From: Tsukamurella sputi
GTDB taxonomy: Bacteria > Actinomycetota > Actinomycetes > Mycobacteriales > Mycobacteriaceae
NCBI RefSeq assembly: GCF_007858445.1
Contig: NZ_VIGV01000001.1
Span: 620,001 to 684,000 of the forward strand
Direction: 5' to 3'
DNA: 64,000 bases
The position numbers and the translations under genes were made by a program. Of this stretch, positions 52,068 to 59,563 are shown piece after piece (position 1 is the first letter of the stretch; every line of letters starts with the position of its first letter). The notes below the pieces were generated by a model. That model was not told where the DNA came from, did no database searches, and saw nothing but the letters and a program-made list of their open reading frames with translations.

Positions 52068-53276
52068 TCAGACGAAGGCGCTCTTGCCCGTGACCTCACG
52101 CCCCACGAGCAGCGACTGGATCTCCGCGGTGCCCTCGTAGGTCACGAGGGCCTCCATGTCACAGAGGTGGCGCATCACGTGGAAGTCGAGGGTGATCCCG
52201 TTGCCGCCCAACACGTCGCGCGCCATCCGGCAGACGTGACGGGCCTTGACACTGCAGTAGTACTTGGCGAGCGCCGCCATGGTGTCGGTGACCGCGCCCT
52301 CGTCGAGCAGGCGACCGAGGCGGATGCAGTACAGCTGCATCGCGGTCACATCGCCGAGCATCTCGACGAGCTTGCTCTGAACGCTCTGCGTGGCCGCGAT
52401 GGGCTTGCCGAACTGCGTCCGCCGCTGCGCGTAGGTCAGCGCGATCTCGTAGGCGGCCACCGCGTGCCCCGTCGACGACCACGCGACCGCGTTGCGGGTG
52501 CCCATGAGGACCTTGGAGACGTCGGGGAAGCCGTTGCAGTTCACGAGGCGGCGGTCGTCGGGGAGCCGCACCTCGTCGAGCACGATGTCGGCGTTCTGCA
52601 CCATGCGCAGCGAGACCTTGCCGCCGATCTTGGTCGCGCTGTAGCCGGGGTCGTCCTTCTCCACGACGAAGGCCTTGACCTTGCCGTCGTCGGTGTCACG
52701 CGCGAAGACGACGATCACGTCGCACCACGTCGCGTTGCCCGGCCAGCGCTTGAGCCCGTTGAGGATCCAGTCGCTCCCGTCGCGCGTGGCGGTGGCCTCC
52801 AGCGCGACCGAGTCGGAGCCGTGATCGGGTTCGGTGAGCGCGAAGGCGCCGATCTTGTCCAGGTTCGCCATCGCGGGCAGCCACCGCTGCCGCTGTTCCT
52901 CGGATCCGAGGATGTAGATCGACTGCATCGCCAGGCCGACGTGCACGCCGAGGAAGGTCGCGATGCTGCCGTCGATGCGACCGAGCTCGTAGGAGACCAG
53001 TCCCTGGCCGACGGCGGTCATCGGCGTGATGCCGTAGCCGGTCATGGTGTCGCCCACGATCTTCAGCTCGCGCAGCTTCGGCAGGATTTCGAAGGGGAAC
53101 TCACCGCGCTCCCAGTAGTCGTTCACGATCGGCAGGAGCTCCTTGTCGCCGAACTTACGGACCTTGATCAGCAGGTCCTTCTCCTCGGCGGAGAGCAGCG
53201 CCTCCATGTCCAGGTAGTCGGTGTCGCGGGAGCGGGCGATGCCCTCCGCCAGCTCCTCCGTGGTCCGGTCCGTCAT
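52068..53276 (-). CDS. Acyl-CoA dehydrogenase (glutaryl-CoA dehydrogenase-like)
   Basis: A 402-residue acyl-CoA dehydrogenase. FGVHVGLAMQSIYILGSEEQ-like segment (FLGVHVGLAMQSIYILGSEE), GAFALTEPDHGSDSVAL, RTQFGKPIAATQSVQSKL and the C-terminal LVTYEGTAEIQSLLVGREVT (catalytic Glu in YEGT) resemble the glutaryl-CoA dehydrogenase group rather than FadE24/23. ATG 53276 follows GAGAGGA at good spacing. With the CoA-transferase downstream it could degrade a short dicarboxylic or branched acid (inference). Confidence 0.85.
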   Translation of the reverse strand: MTDRTTEELAEGIARSRDTDYLDMEALLSAEEKDLLIKVRKFGDKELLPIVNDYWERGEFPFEILPKLRELKIVGDTMTGYGITPMTAVGQGLVSYELGRIDGSIATFLGVHVGLAMQSIYILGSEEQRQRWLPAMANLDKIGAFALTEPDHGSDSVALEATATRDGSDWILNGLKRWPGNATWCDVIVVFARDTDDGKVKAFVVEKDDPGYSATKIGGKVSLRMVQNADIVLDEVRLPDDRRLVNCNGFPDVSKVLMGTRNAVAWSSTGHAVAAYEIALTYAQRRTQFGKPIAATQSVQSKLVEMLGDVTAMQLYCIRLGRLLDEGAVTDTMAALAKYYCSVKARHVCRMARDVLGGNGITLDFHVMRHLCDMEALVTYEGTAEIQSLLVGREVTGKSAFV

Positions 53277-53436
53277 GGGGCGTCCTCTCATCGAGCCGAT
53301 TCGATCCACCTCAACTGTGCGCCGCGTCACCACGCCGCAGCAATGGAATCGCGAACAACCGGACGGCCCCCTTCGAGTCACCGGTCACAGCGCACGGGAG
53401 CCGACGGGGCGCGATCATGCAGCCGCCCCGGAAACG

Positions 53437-53471
53437 AGTGAGCCCCGATCCTTCAAGGATCGGGGCTCACT
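53437..53471 (-). terminator. Terminator of whiB7
   Basis: A 15-bp stem, AGTGAGCCCCGATCC (53437-53451) with GGATCGGGGCTCACT (53457-53471) and a 5-nt loop, 5 bp after the whiB7 stop. Confidence 0.85.
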
Positions 53472-53475
53472 GCGC

Positions 53476-53781
53476 TCAGGCCGCATTCTTACGCGGCCGG
53501 CCGCGAGGGCGCTTGCGCGCGATCACGACGCCCTGCTCGAAGATCTGGCCACCCCACACGCCCCAGGGCTCGCCGCGCTCGAGCGCGGCGGCCAGGCAGG
53601 CGCGCTGCAGCGGGCAGGTCTCGCAGAGGTTCTTGGCCCGCTCGAGGTCCGACGGGGCCTCGGCGAACCACAGGTCGGGATCGCCTGCGCGGCAGGGCAC
53701 GCGGCTCTCGATGTTGATACTGACGGAATCGATGCTCCGGACGTTCCCGTCCACGGGGCGTTCGTCCATGATGGTCGGCAC
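53476..53781 (-). CDS. whiB7: WhiB7-type iron-sulfur transcription regulator
   Basis: A 101-residue Wbl protein. The four [4Fe-4S] cysteines are Cys30, Cys53, Cys56 and Cys62 (VPCRAGD, NLCETCPLQRAC). The turn is EPWGVWGGQIF, and the C-terminus carries an AT-hook, RPRGRPRKNAA, the feature that separates WhiB7 from other Wbl proteins. WhiB7 binds sigma-A region 4 and A/T-rich DNA to activate intrinsic antibiotic-resistance genes, including its own. GTG 53781 is used, with AAAGG 9 nt upstream; ATG 53769 is an alternative. It lies downstream of uvrD2, as in mycobacteria, behind a long leader. Confidence 0.93.
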   Translation of the reverse strand: MPTIMDERPVDGNVRSIDSVSINIESRVPCRAGDPDLWFAEAPSDLERAKNLCETCPLQRACLAAALERGEPWGVWGGQIFEQGVVIARKRPRGRPRKNAA

Positions 53782-53795
53782 TTCTGGTCACCTTT

Positions 53796-53814
53796 CCACC
53801 TGTTGTTCAGGTGG
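53796..53814 (-). promoter_or_regulatory. Hairpin overlapping the whiB7 ribosome site
   Basis: On the minus strand CCACCTG-AACAA-CAGGTGG forms a 7-bp stem whose 3' GG are the first bases of GGAAAGG, the whiB7 Shine-Dalgarno. It could tune translation initiation. Confidence 0.5.
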
Positions 53815-53923
53815 CCTCGGTAGCGGCGCCCGGTCAGGCGCACGGGATGTTCTGTGGTGAGTGCGCGAACCGTGTGGCGGTCCTCGATCCCCGACGGTGC
53901 GTGGGGGACGAGAGACCGCGAAT

Positions 53924-53955
53924 CCACGGGTTCCGCGCGGCGGCGGGTCCCGTGG
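53924..53955 (-). promoter_or_regulatory. Candidate attenuator hairpin in whiB7 leader
   Basis: CCACGGG (minus strand 53955-53949) pairs with CCCGTGG (53930-53924) and encloses CCGCGCGG. It starts 28 nt after the leader ORF stop, where ribosome progress could decide its folding. There is no clear T tract. Confidence 0.45.
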
Positions 53956-53982
53956 TGAATGTGAAGAGGAGGGTCGTGAGAC

Positions 53983-54186
53983 CTAACCTCGTCGCATGGA
54001 ACACACGGGGCGCGTCAGCGGTTCGTGATCGACGGCGGGCGTTGCCGGCTCCTGGCGCAGTCGCCACAAGCGGGGCGACATGCCGGGCAGGGCGTGGGAG
54101 GCCTCGATACGAACCGCTACGGCTGCGAACACTCCACCCTCTGCTGCGGTGAACTGCTTGCTTGCGTTGATGATTGCGTTGTTCAT
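53983..54186 (-). CDS. whiB7 leader ORF (uORF, 67 aa)
   Basis: A frame starting MNNAIINASKQFTAAEGGVF and ending CSMRRG-stop. AAAGGAGG, a perfect Shine-Dalgarno, lies about 8 nt before the ATG, the best ribosome site in this part of the window. It begins about 80 nt into the predicted whiB7 transcript and ends about 200 nt before the whiB7 start. The peptide matches no family I know; the C-terminal half is Arg/Pro-rich, which could slow ribosomes. By analogy with other whiB7 leaders it is likely regulatory (inference). Confidence 0.65.
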   Translation of the reverse strand: MNNAIINASKQFTAAEGGVFAAVAVRIEASHALPGMSPRLWRLRQEPATPAVDHEPLTRPVCSMRRG

Positions 54187-54212
54187 TTCGTTTGCCTCCT
54201 TTCGCGCGCTGG

Positions 54213-56420
54213 TCAATCACGTTCCGGCGGCGAGGCAGTGCCTCGCGCGTCTTCCCGTGCGGTCGAGAACCACAGTATGCGGATGAAACTATTCGCACAA
54301 GTTATTTTTGACCTGCGGTTATACGGTCGAGCGTGCTCGGCCACAAGAGCGAGTACCTCATCGCCGTACTTGTCGATCTTCGTGGAACCGATGCCGTTGA
54401 TCCGCACCAGCTGGGCGCGGGTGCGCGGCAGGTGCTCGGCGATCGCGAACAGGGTGGCGTTGGAGAAGATCGTGTACGGCGGGACCTGCTGGTCGCGCGC
54501 CTGGCCGGTGCGCCAGATCTTGAGCGCCTCGACGAGATCGTCGTTCAGGTCCGACGGGCAGTCCTCGCAGCGCGAGCGCAGCTTCTCCTCGCGGGTATCG
54601 AGAATGCCTCCGCAGACGCGGCAGATGTCGGAGCTGCGCCGTTTCCCCTTGCTGGGCCCGCTTTCGGGCTGCCGGGGCCGCCCGGCGTCGGCCTGGCCGG
54701 CGACGACGTCGAGGAACCGCGTGCGCTTGCGGGTCTTACGGCCGCCCTCGTTGCGGGCGAGCGCCCAGGACAGGTGCAGGTGCTCCCGGGCGCGGGTGAC
54801 GCCCACGTACAGCAGTCGCCGCTCCTCCTCGATCGGCTCCGGATCGCCCTTGGCGATGGCCTGCGAGATCGGCACGGAGCCCTCGGTGAGGCCGACGAGG
54901 AAGACCGCGTCCCACTCCAGGCCCTTCGCCGCGTGCAGCGACGACAGCGTCACGCCCTGCATGGTGGGCGGGTGCTTGGCCTCGGCGCGGGCGCGCAGCT
55001 CGGCGATCAGCTCGGCCAGGGTGAGGCCGGGCCGCTCCTTCGCGAGATCCGCGGTGAGCTCGACCAACGCGCCCAGCGCCTGCCAACGCTCGAGGGCGCG
55101 GGCACCGTCGGGCGCCTCGGCGGTGAAGCCCAGCGGCTCCAGCGCGCCCTTGACCAGGGACAACAGCTCGTCGCCGGCGACGCCGCCGAACTGCCCTGCG
55201 CGGTCCATCAGCGCGCGGACGGCCTGACCGATCTCGGGTCGCTCGAAGAAGGCGCTGCCGCCGCGCACCTGGTACGGGATGCCGGCCTCGGTGAGCGCGG
55301 CTTCGTGTACGGCCGATTGCGCGTTGATCCGGTAGAGGATGGCGATCTCGCTGGCGGGGACGCCGCGGGCCAGCAGCTCACGGATCCGCTTGGCGACGAG
55401 CTTCGCCTCCGCCGGCTCGTCGTCGACCTCGGCGTAGATCGGGGCGGGCCCGTCCGGTCGCTGGCCGATGAGTTCCAGGCGGGTGCCGGCGACCCGGCCC
55501 TGCGCCGCGCCGATCACCTTGTTGGCGAGCGCCACGACCTGCGGCGTGGAGCGGTAGTCGCGCTGCAGCCGGACGATCGTGGCGTCCTCGAATCGGCGTG
55601 TGAAGTCGAGGAGGTAGTTCGGGGTGGCTCCGGTGAAGGAGTAGATGGTCTGGTTCGCATCGCCCACCACCGTGAGGTCGTCCCGGTCCCCGAGCCAGGC
55701 GTTGAGCAACTGCTGCTGCAGCGGCGTGACGTCCTGGTACTCGTCGACCACGAAGCTGCGGTACCGGTCGCGGAACTCCTCGGCCACCACGTGGTTGTCC
55801 TCGAGGATCGCCGCCGTGACCAGGATCAGGTCGTCGAAGTCGAGCAGGCGGTTGCCGTCCTGGTCGGTCTTGCGCCGCTCGTACGCCGCGTAGACGTCGG
55901 CGACGGTTCCGGGCGCCATCGGGGCGGTGCGCCCCGCGTCCTCGACGGCCTTCGCATACGTTTCCGGCGTAACCAGCGAGGCTTTCGCCCAGTCGATCTC
56001 GCTGAGCAGGTCGCGGATCGTGTCGGTCTCCGGACGCAGGTCGCAGTCACGGGCCGCACGACCGATGATCGGGAACTTGTTGTCGAGCAGCTCCCAGCGG
56101 GTGTCGCCGATCGCGCGGGGCCAGAAGTAGCGCAGTTGCCGCATCGCGGCGGCGTGGAAGGTGACGGCCTGCACGCCCGGCTGACCGTCGCCGCCGCCGA
56201 TGCCCAGCCCGCGCAGCCGCGCCCGCATCTCCCCCGCCGCGCGCGAGGTGAACGTGACGGCGAGCACCTGACCTGCGGCGACGTGCCCCGTCGACACCTG
56301 GTGTGCGATGCGGTGCGTGATGGTGCGGGTCTTGCCCGTGCCCGCGCCCGCCAGCACGCACACCGGTCCGCGCGGCGCGAGAACCGCCTCCTGCTGCTCC
56401 GGGTCCAGTGCTTCGATCAC
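54213..56420 (-). CDS. uvrD2: ATP-dependent DNA helicase UvrD2
   Basis: A 735-residue SF1A helicase. Walker [14 protein letters not shown] (about residues 25-37) is followed by [12 protein letters not shown] (motif II), the QRDYRSTPQ region and the [18 protein letters not shown] motif V. A tetracysteine segment, [10 protein letters not shown] and CEDCP, lies between the motor and the C-terminal HRDC domain ([20 protein letters not shown]), the architecture of mycobacterial UvrD2. The last 30 residues overlap the whiB7 promoter. Divergent from mycoredoxin (77 bp between starts). Confidence 0.93.
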   Translation of the reverse strand: MIEALDPEQQEAVLAPRGPVCVLAGAGTGKTRTITHRIAHQVSTGHVAAGQVLAVTFTSRAAGEMRARLRGLGIGGGDGQPGVQAVTFHAAAMRQLRYFWPRAIGDTRWELLDNKFPIIGRAARDCDLRPETDTIRDLLSEIDWAKASLVTPETYAKAVEDAGRTAPMAPGTVADVYAAYERRKTDQDGNRLLDFDDLILVTAAILEDNHVVAEEFRDRYRSFVVDEYQDVTPLQQQLLNAWLGDRDDLTVVGDANQTIYSFTGATPNYLLDFTRRFEDATIVRLQRDYRSTPQVVALANKVIGAAQGRVAGTRLELIGQRPDGPAPIYAEVDDEPAEAKLVAKRIRELLARGVPASEIAILYRINAQSAVHEAALTEAGIPYQVRGGSAFFERPEIGQAVRALMDRAGQFGGVAGDELLSLVKGALEPLGFTAEAPDGARALERWQALGALVELTADLAKERPGLTLAELIAELRARAEAKHPPTMQGVTLSSLHAAKGLEWDAVFLVGLTEGSVPISQAIAKGDPEPIEEERRLLYVGVTRAREHLHLSWALARNEGGRKTRKRTRFLDVVAGQADAGRPRQPESGPSKGKRRSSDICRVCGGILDTREEKLRSRCEDCPSDLNDDLVEALKIWRTGQARDQQVPPYTIFSNATLFAIAEHLPRTRAQLVRINGIGSTKIDKYGDEVLALVAEHARPYNRRSKITCANSFIRILWFSTAREDARGTASPPERD
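54272..54310 (-). promoter_or_regulatory. whiB7 promoter with WhiB7-type A/T tract
   Basis: On the minus strand: CAAAAATAAC (54310-54301) immediately upstream of -35 TTGTGC (54300-54295), 17-bp spacer, -10 TACTGT (54277-54272). An A/T tract adjoining the -35 is the WhiB7-dependent promoter signature, so autoactivation is predicted. The start would be near 54265, giving a leader of about 480 nt. The promoter lies within the 3' end of uvrD2. Confidence 0.75.
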
Positions 56421-56497
56421 ACCGTCGAGTATTCCAGCCGGGTCCGACAGGTCCGGGTGGGGGAAGAAGTCCGGGCGCGGCGTGGTTGAGTCATGGC

Positions 56498-56737
56498 ATG
56501 AGCCAGCTGACGATGTACACCACCACGTGGTGCGGATACTGCAACCGCCTCAAGACGGGTCTCAAGGCCAACGGGATCTCCTGGACCGAGATCAACATCG
56601 AGGAGGACCCGGCCGCCGCGCAGTTCGTGGAGGGCGTCAACGGCGGCAACCAGACGGTGCCCACCGTGAAGTACGAGGACGGCACCACCGCGACCAATCC
56701 GTCGCTCGCCGACGTCAAGCGCAAGCTCGGCGTCTGA
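56498..56737 (+). CDS. mrx1: Mycoredoxin (glutaredoxin-fold, mycothiol-dependent)
   Basis: A 79-residue glutaredoxin-like protein. The redox motif CGYC (Cys12, Cys15) in [11 protein letters not shown] and the cis-proline TVPTV are identical in arrangement to mycobacterial mycoredoxin-1, which reduces protein-mycothiol mixed disulfides. It occupies the Rv3198A position, divergent from uvrD2. ATG 56498 is chosen for the normal N-terminus [12 protein letters not shown] terminator follows. Confidence 0.93.
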   Translation: MSQLTMYTTTWCGYCNRLKTGLKANGISWTEINIEEDPAAAQFVEGVNGGNQTVPTVKYEDGTTATNPSLADVKRKLGV

Positions 56738-56755
56738 TCCGTCCGCCCCGGAATC

Positions 56756-56799
56756 GTCCGGTCACCCGTCCCCAGGATCGATGGAGCGGATGACCGGAC
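56756..56799 (+). terminator. Terminator of mycoredoxin
   Basis: GTCCGGTCA (56756-56764) and TGACCGGAC (56791-56799) form a 9-bp stem followed by TTTCTC, 19 bp after the stop. Confidence 0.7.
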
Positions 56800-56814
56800 T
56801 TTCTCGTTCCCGGC

Positions 56815-57372
56815 TCAGGCCGCCGCGAGCAGCGCCCGTCGCTCGTCGATCCGCGCGACGTAGGCCCGGGTGAACACCGCCGGCAACGCGAACCCCAGGG
56901 CCTGTACCGCGATCCGCACCGGCTCCGGCTCGCTCATCGCGACGCAGGCCGCGCCCAGCAGGGCCGTGCCCGCGAAGGAAGCCGCCCACACCCCCGTGAT
57001 GACCATGTTGACGTGCAGGAACATCGGATGCTGCGCGGTCTCCTCATCGACCGACCGACGCGCGATGGCCATCGTGAACGGGCGGCCCGTCGCGAGCCCG
57101 ATCCCGGCGATCACCGCGAGCCACGCCGACGAGAGCGCACCGTCGTAGGCCTCGAACGGCGAGTGCGGCGCGGCGAAGGCGAGCATCGCGAGGGCGATGA
57201 AGAAGACGGCCCCGCCGAGTTCGAGCGCGCCGACCGCTCGCCGGGCGCGCCGGTCCTGCACCAGCAGCCCGACGGTGACCGCCAGGGCGGACACGGCGCC
57301 CCACTGCCAGCCGACGGTCGACGATGCGGCCGCCAGGACGATCCAGGGGAGGAATCCTCGTACGTAGCTCAT
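56815..57372 (-). CDS. Polytopic membrane protein, unknown
   Basis: A 185-residue membrane protein with about five hydrophobic segments (GFLPWIVLAAASSTVGW, AVSALAVTVGLLV, LGGAVFFIALAMLAFAA, SSAWLAVIAGIGLATGR, MVITGVWAASFAGTALLGAA). The pattern, with a conserved-looking PFTMAIARRSVDEE loop, resembles septation-protein-A-like or DUF-type membrane proteins, but I do not recognise a named family. It lies downstream of the small gene at 57448-57756 and nudC on the same strand, probably in one operon. Confidence 0.65.
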   Translation of the reverse strand: MSYVRGFLPWIVLAAASSTVGWQWGAVSALAVTVGLLVQDRRARRAVGALELGGAVFFIALAMLAFAAPHSPFEAYDGALSSAWLAVIAGIGLATGRPFTMAIARRSVDEETAQHPMFLHVNMVITGVWAASFAGTALLGAACVAMSEPEPVRIAVQALGFALPAVFTRAYVARIDERRALLAAA

Positions 57373-57447
57373 GACAGGAAAACTACGAGGCGAACGACCG
57401 GAAGCCCTCGACCCGCGGGTGGAGATCCGGGTGGAGGAATCGAGCCG

Positions 57448-57756
57448 CTACTCCACCACCCGAGGGATGAACGGGTCGCTGTTCAGCGCACCATTGGACA
57501 CTCGGACCACGACAGTGCCGGAGACGGACACTCTCACCGAGCGCACGGAGACAGGCCCGGCGCCGGGGAACATCCGCCAGCGGAGCAGGGTCGTGACGGT
57601 GTGCTCCCCCGGCGCGACGGGGATGTCGGTCGCCACGCGCCAGGACGCGGGTACCGGCGCATCGTCGTCGATCCTGACCCACGGCCGGTACACCGTCCGC
57701 ACGAACCACCGATTGATCCAGTGCGCGGTGAACTCGACGGCGACGCGCGCGGGCAC
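57448..57756 (-). CDS. Small beta-rich protein coupled to nudC (102 aa)
   Basis: A 102-residue frame starting at GTG 57756, 2 nt after the nudC stop (tagggGTG), implying coupled translation. The protein is beta-rich with RVAVEFTAHWINRWFVRTVY, APGEHTVTTLLRWRMFPGAG and VRSVRVSVSGTVVVRVS, an immunoglobulin-like alternation of hydrophobic residues. It has no signal peptide or membrane segment. Family not recognised. The last codons end about 75 bp before the membrane protein start. Confidence 0.65.
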   Translation of the reverse strand: MPARVAVEFTAHWINRWFVRTVYRPWVRIDDDAPVPASWRVATDIPVAPGEHTVTTLLRWRMFPGAGPVSVRSVRVSVSGTVVVRVSNGALNSDPFIPRVVE

Positions 57757-57758
57757 CC

Positions 57759-58655
57759 CTAGTCCACTCCTGCCCAGGCCTGGGTGATCGCGCGGGCGAT
57801 GGAGATGGAGTTGGGCAGCAGCAGCGGCGCGTCGGGGGCGTCGGAGCTCCAGTCCCCTGCGGCCAAGGCGTCGCGGACCTGCGTGCGGCTGAACCACCGG
57901 GCCTCGGCGATCTCACCGTCGCGGAAGTCCAGCACCGCATCCCGGGACGCGCGAGCGGTGAAACCCAGCATCAGCGACCGCGGGAAGGGCCAGGGCTGGC
58001 TGGCGACGTAGGTGATCTCGTCGACCTCGATGCCCGCCTCCTCGCGCAGCTCCCGCGCGACGCACTGCTCCAGCGATTCGCCCGGCTCCACGAACCCCGC
58101 GAACAGGGAGAACAGTCGCTCGGGCCACTGATGCTGACGCCCCAGCAGTACGTGATCGCCACCGTCGTGCACGAGGGTGATCATCGCGCCGTCGGTGCGG
58201 GGGAACTCCTCGCGACCGTCGGCGGTGAGGCGGACCCAGCCCGCTTTTCCGGGAACCGTCGGTGCGCCGTCGACCGGCGAGAACGCGGCGGAGGCGTGCC
58301 AGTTGAGGATGCCGAGGGCCTGGCCGAGCAGCGCGGAGTCGACCGGGGAGAGGAGGTGGCCGCGCATCCGCAGGTCGGCGCCGTCGAACTTCTCGACACG
58401 CAGCGCGAAGACGATCGCCCCGTCGACCCGCCCGAGCAGCACCGCATCCGCCGGCCGCGAGGGGGCGACCTCGTGTCCGCGGGCGAAGACCAGGTCGGTG
58501 CCGTCGAGGTCGAACCGGCCGCGCGGGTCGATGCGCAGCACCTTCGCGGTCGCCCACGCCGCGTCGAGCGCGGCGTCGTCGGCGCGCAGTTCGTCGGCGC
58601 GGTCGACGTGATAGCGCGAGAGGAGCGGGGGCACGGTCAGACTGAGCTTCGCCAC
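57759..58655 (-). CDS. nudC: NADH pyrophosphatase / NAD-decapping NUDIX hydrolase
   Basis: A protein of about 298 residues hydrolysing NADH and NAD-capped RNA 5' ends. The Nudix box (GFVEPGESLEQCVAREL then REEAGI, about residues 190-212) and the NudC-specific SQPWPFPRSLMLGF are present. The four zinc-ribbon cysteines of E. coli NudC are absent: the region ASAAFSPVDGAPTVPGKAGW has none. GTG 58655 was chosen because TACGAT (58663-58668, minus strand) ends 7 nt upstream; ATG 58664 and 58661 lie within or beyond this -10 spacing. Followed by the 102-aa gene. Confidence 0.9.
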   Translation of the reverse strand: MAKLSLTVPPLLSRYHVDRADELRADDAALDAAWATAKVLRIDPRGRFDLDGTDLVFARGHEVAPSRPADAVLLGRVDGAIVFALRVEKFDGADLRMRGHLLSPVDSALLGQALGILNWHASAAFSPVDGAPTVPGKAGWVRLTADGREEFPRTDGAMITLVHDGGDHVLLGRQHQWPERLFSLFAGFVEPGESLEQCVARELREEAGIEVDEITYVASQPWPFPRSLMLGFTARASRDAVLDFRDGEIAEARWFSRTQVRDALAAGDWSSDAPDAPLLLPNSISIARAITQAWAGVD

Positions 58656-58662
58656 GCTCATC

Positions 58663-58672
58663 ATCGTAGGCT
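58663..58672. promoter_or_regulatory. Overlapping divergent -10 elements of nudC and sulfurtransferase
   Basis: TACGAT on the minus strand (58668-58663) and TAGGCT on the plus strand (58667-58672) share two base pairs. Each lies 6-7 nt before its own start codon (58655 and 58679), so both transcripts would be leaderless and RNA polymerase could occupy only one direction at a time. Confidence 0.6.
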
Positions 58673-58678
58673 GACCGC

Positions 58679-59473
58679 ATGATCGAACCGTTCGTGGACG
58701 CCGCCTGGGTGCGGGCCAATCCCGGCGTGATCCTCGCCGACGCCCGCTGCTACCTCGACGGCCGGTCCACTCGCGAGGCCTACGCTGCGGGGCACCTCCC
58801 CGGCGCCGTCTACGTCGACCTCGACGGATACCTCGCCTCGCCCGCCTCCCCCGCCGAGGGCCGCCACCCGCTGCCGACGCCGGAGGCCTTCGCCGCCGGG
58901 CTCTCGGCCGCCGGCATCGGCGACGGCGCGACGGTCGTCGCCTACGACGACGCGGGCGGCGTCATGGCCGCGCGCCTGGTCTGGTTGCTGCGGGCGCTCG
59001 GCGAATCGGCGGCGCTGCTCGACGGTCCACTCGGCCCGCTCGACGACACCGCCACGGTCGTACCCGCTCCCGCGACCTTCACGCCGCGGCCGTGGCCGGC
59101 GGACCGTCTGGCCTCCATCGACGAGGCCTGCGCCGGAACCGTGTCCGTCATCGACGCGCGACCCGCCGACCGGTTCCGCGGCGAGAACGAGACCGTCGAC
59201 CCGCGTGCGGGTCACATCCCGGGTGCCGTCAGCGTGCCCTGCCGGGAGAACGTGGTCGACGGTGCGCTGCTCCCCCGCCCCGCCCTCCGCGCCCGGTTCG
59301 AGAAGGCGGGCCTGCGGCCCGGCGAGGACTTCATCGCCTACTGCGGCTCCGGGGTCACCGCGTGCCACGACCTGCTCACCGCAGAGAACGCCGGATTCGC
59401 CGGCGGCCGCCTCTATCCCGGGAGCTGGTCGCAATACGCTGCGACCGACCGTCCGGCGGCGACGGGCGACTGA
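58679..59473 (+). CDS. Rhodanese-type sulfurtransferase (mercaptopyruvate/thiosulfate)
   Basis: A 264-residue tandem-rhodanese protein. The inactive N-terminal domain (residues about 1-125) is followed by the catalytic one with Cys222 in AYCGSGVTACHD, the loop typical of 3-mercaptopyruvate sulfurtransferases (CGSGVTA), and the final GSWSQYA. It transfers sulfur to thiols or cyanide in the cytoplasm. ATG 58679 lies 6 nt after TAGGCT (leaderless). Divergent from nudC. Confidence 0.9.
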   Translation: MIEPFVDAAWVRANPGVILADARCYLDGRSTREAYAAGHLPGAVYVDLDGYLASPASPAEGRHPLPTPEAFAAGLSAAGIGDGATVVAYDDAGGVMAARLVWLLRALGESAALLDGPLGPLDDTATVVPAPATFTPRPWPADRLASIDEACAGTVSVIDARPADRFRGENETVDPRAGHIPGAVSVPCRENVVDGALLPRPALRARFEKAGLRPGEDFIAYCGSGVTACHDLLTAENAGFAGGRLYPGSWSQYAATDRPAATGD

Positions 59474-59563
59474 GCGCCGGCCGCACGGCGCGCCTCTCCT
59501 GTCCGCACCTCGTTCCGTGCGCTCTTCCTCGCGAAGCAAGGCCGTTCGTGGTGATATGGGCTC

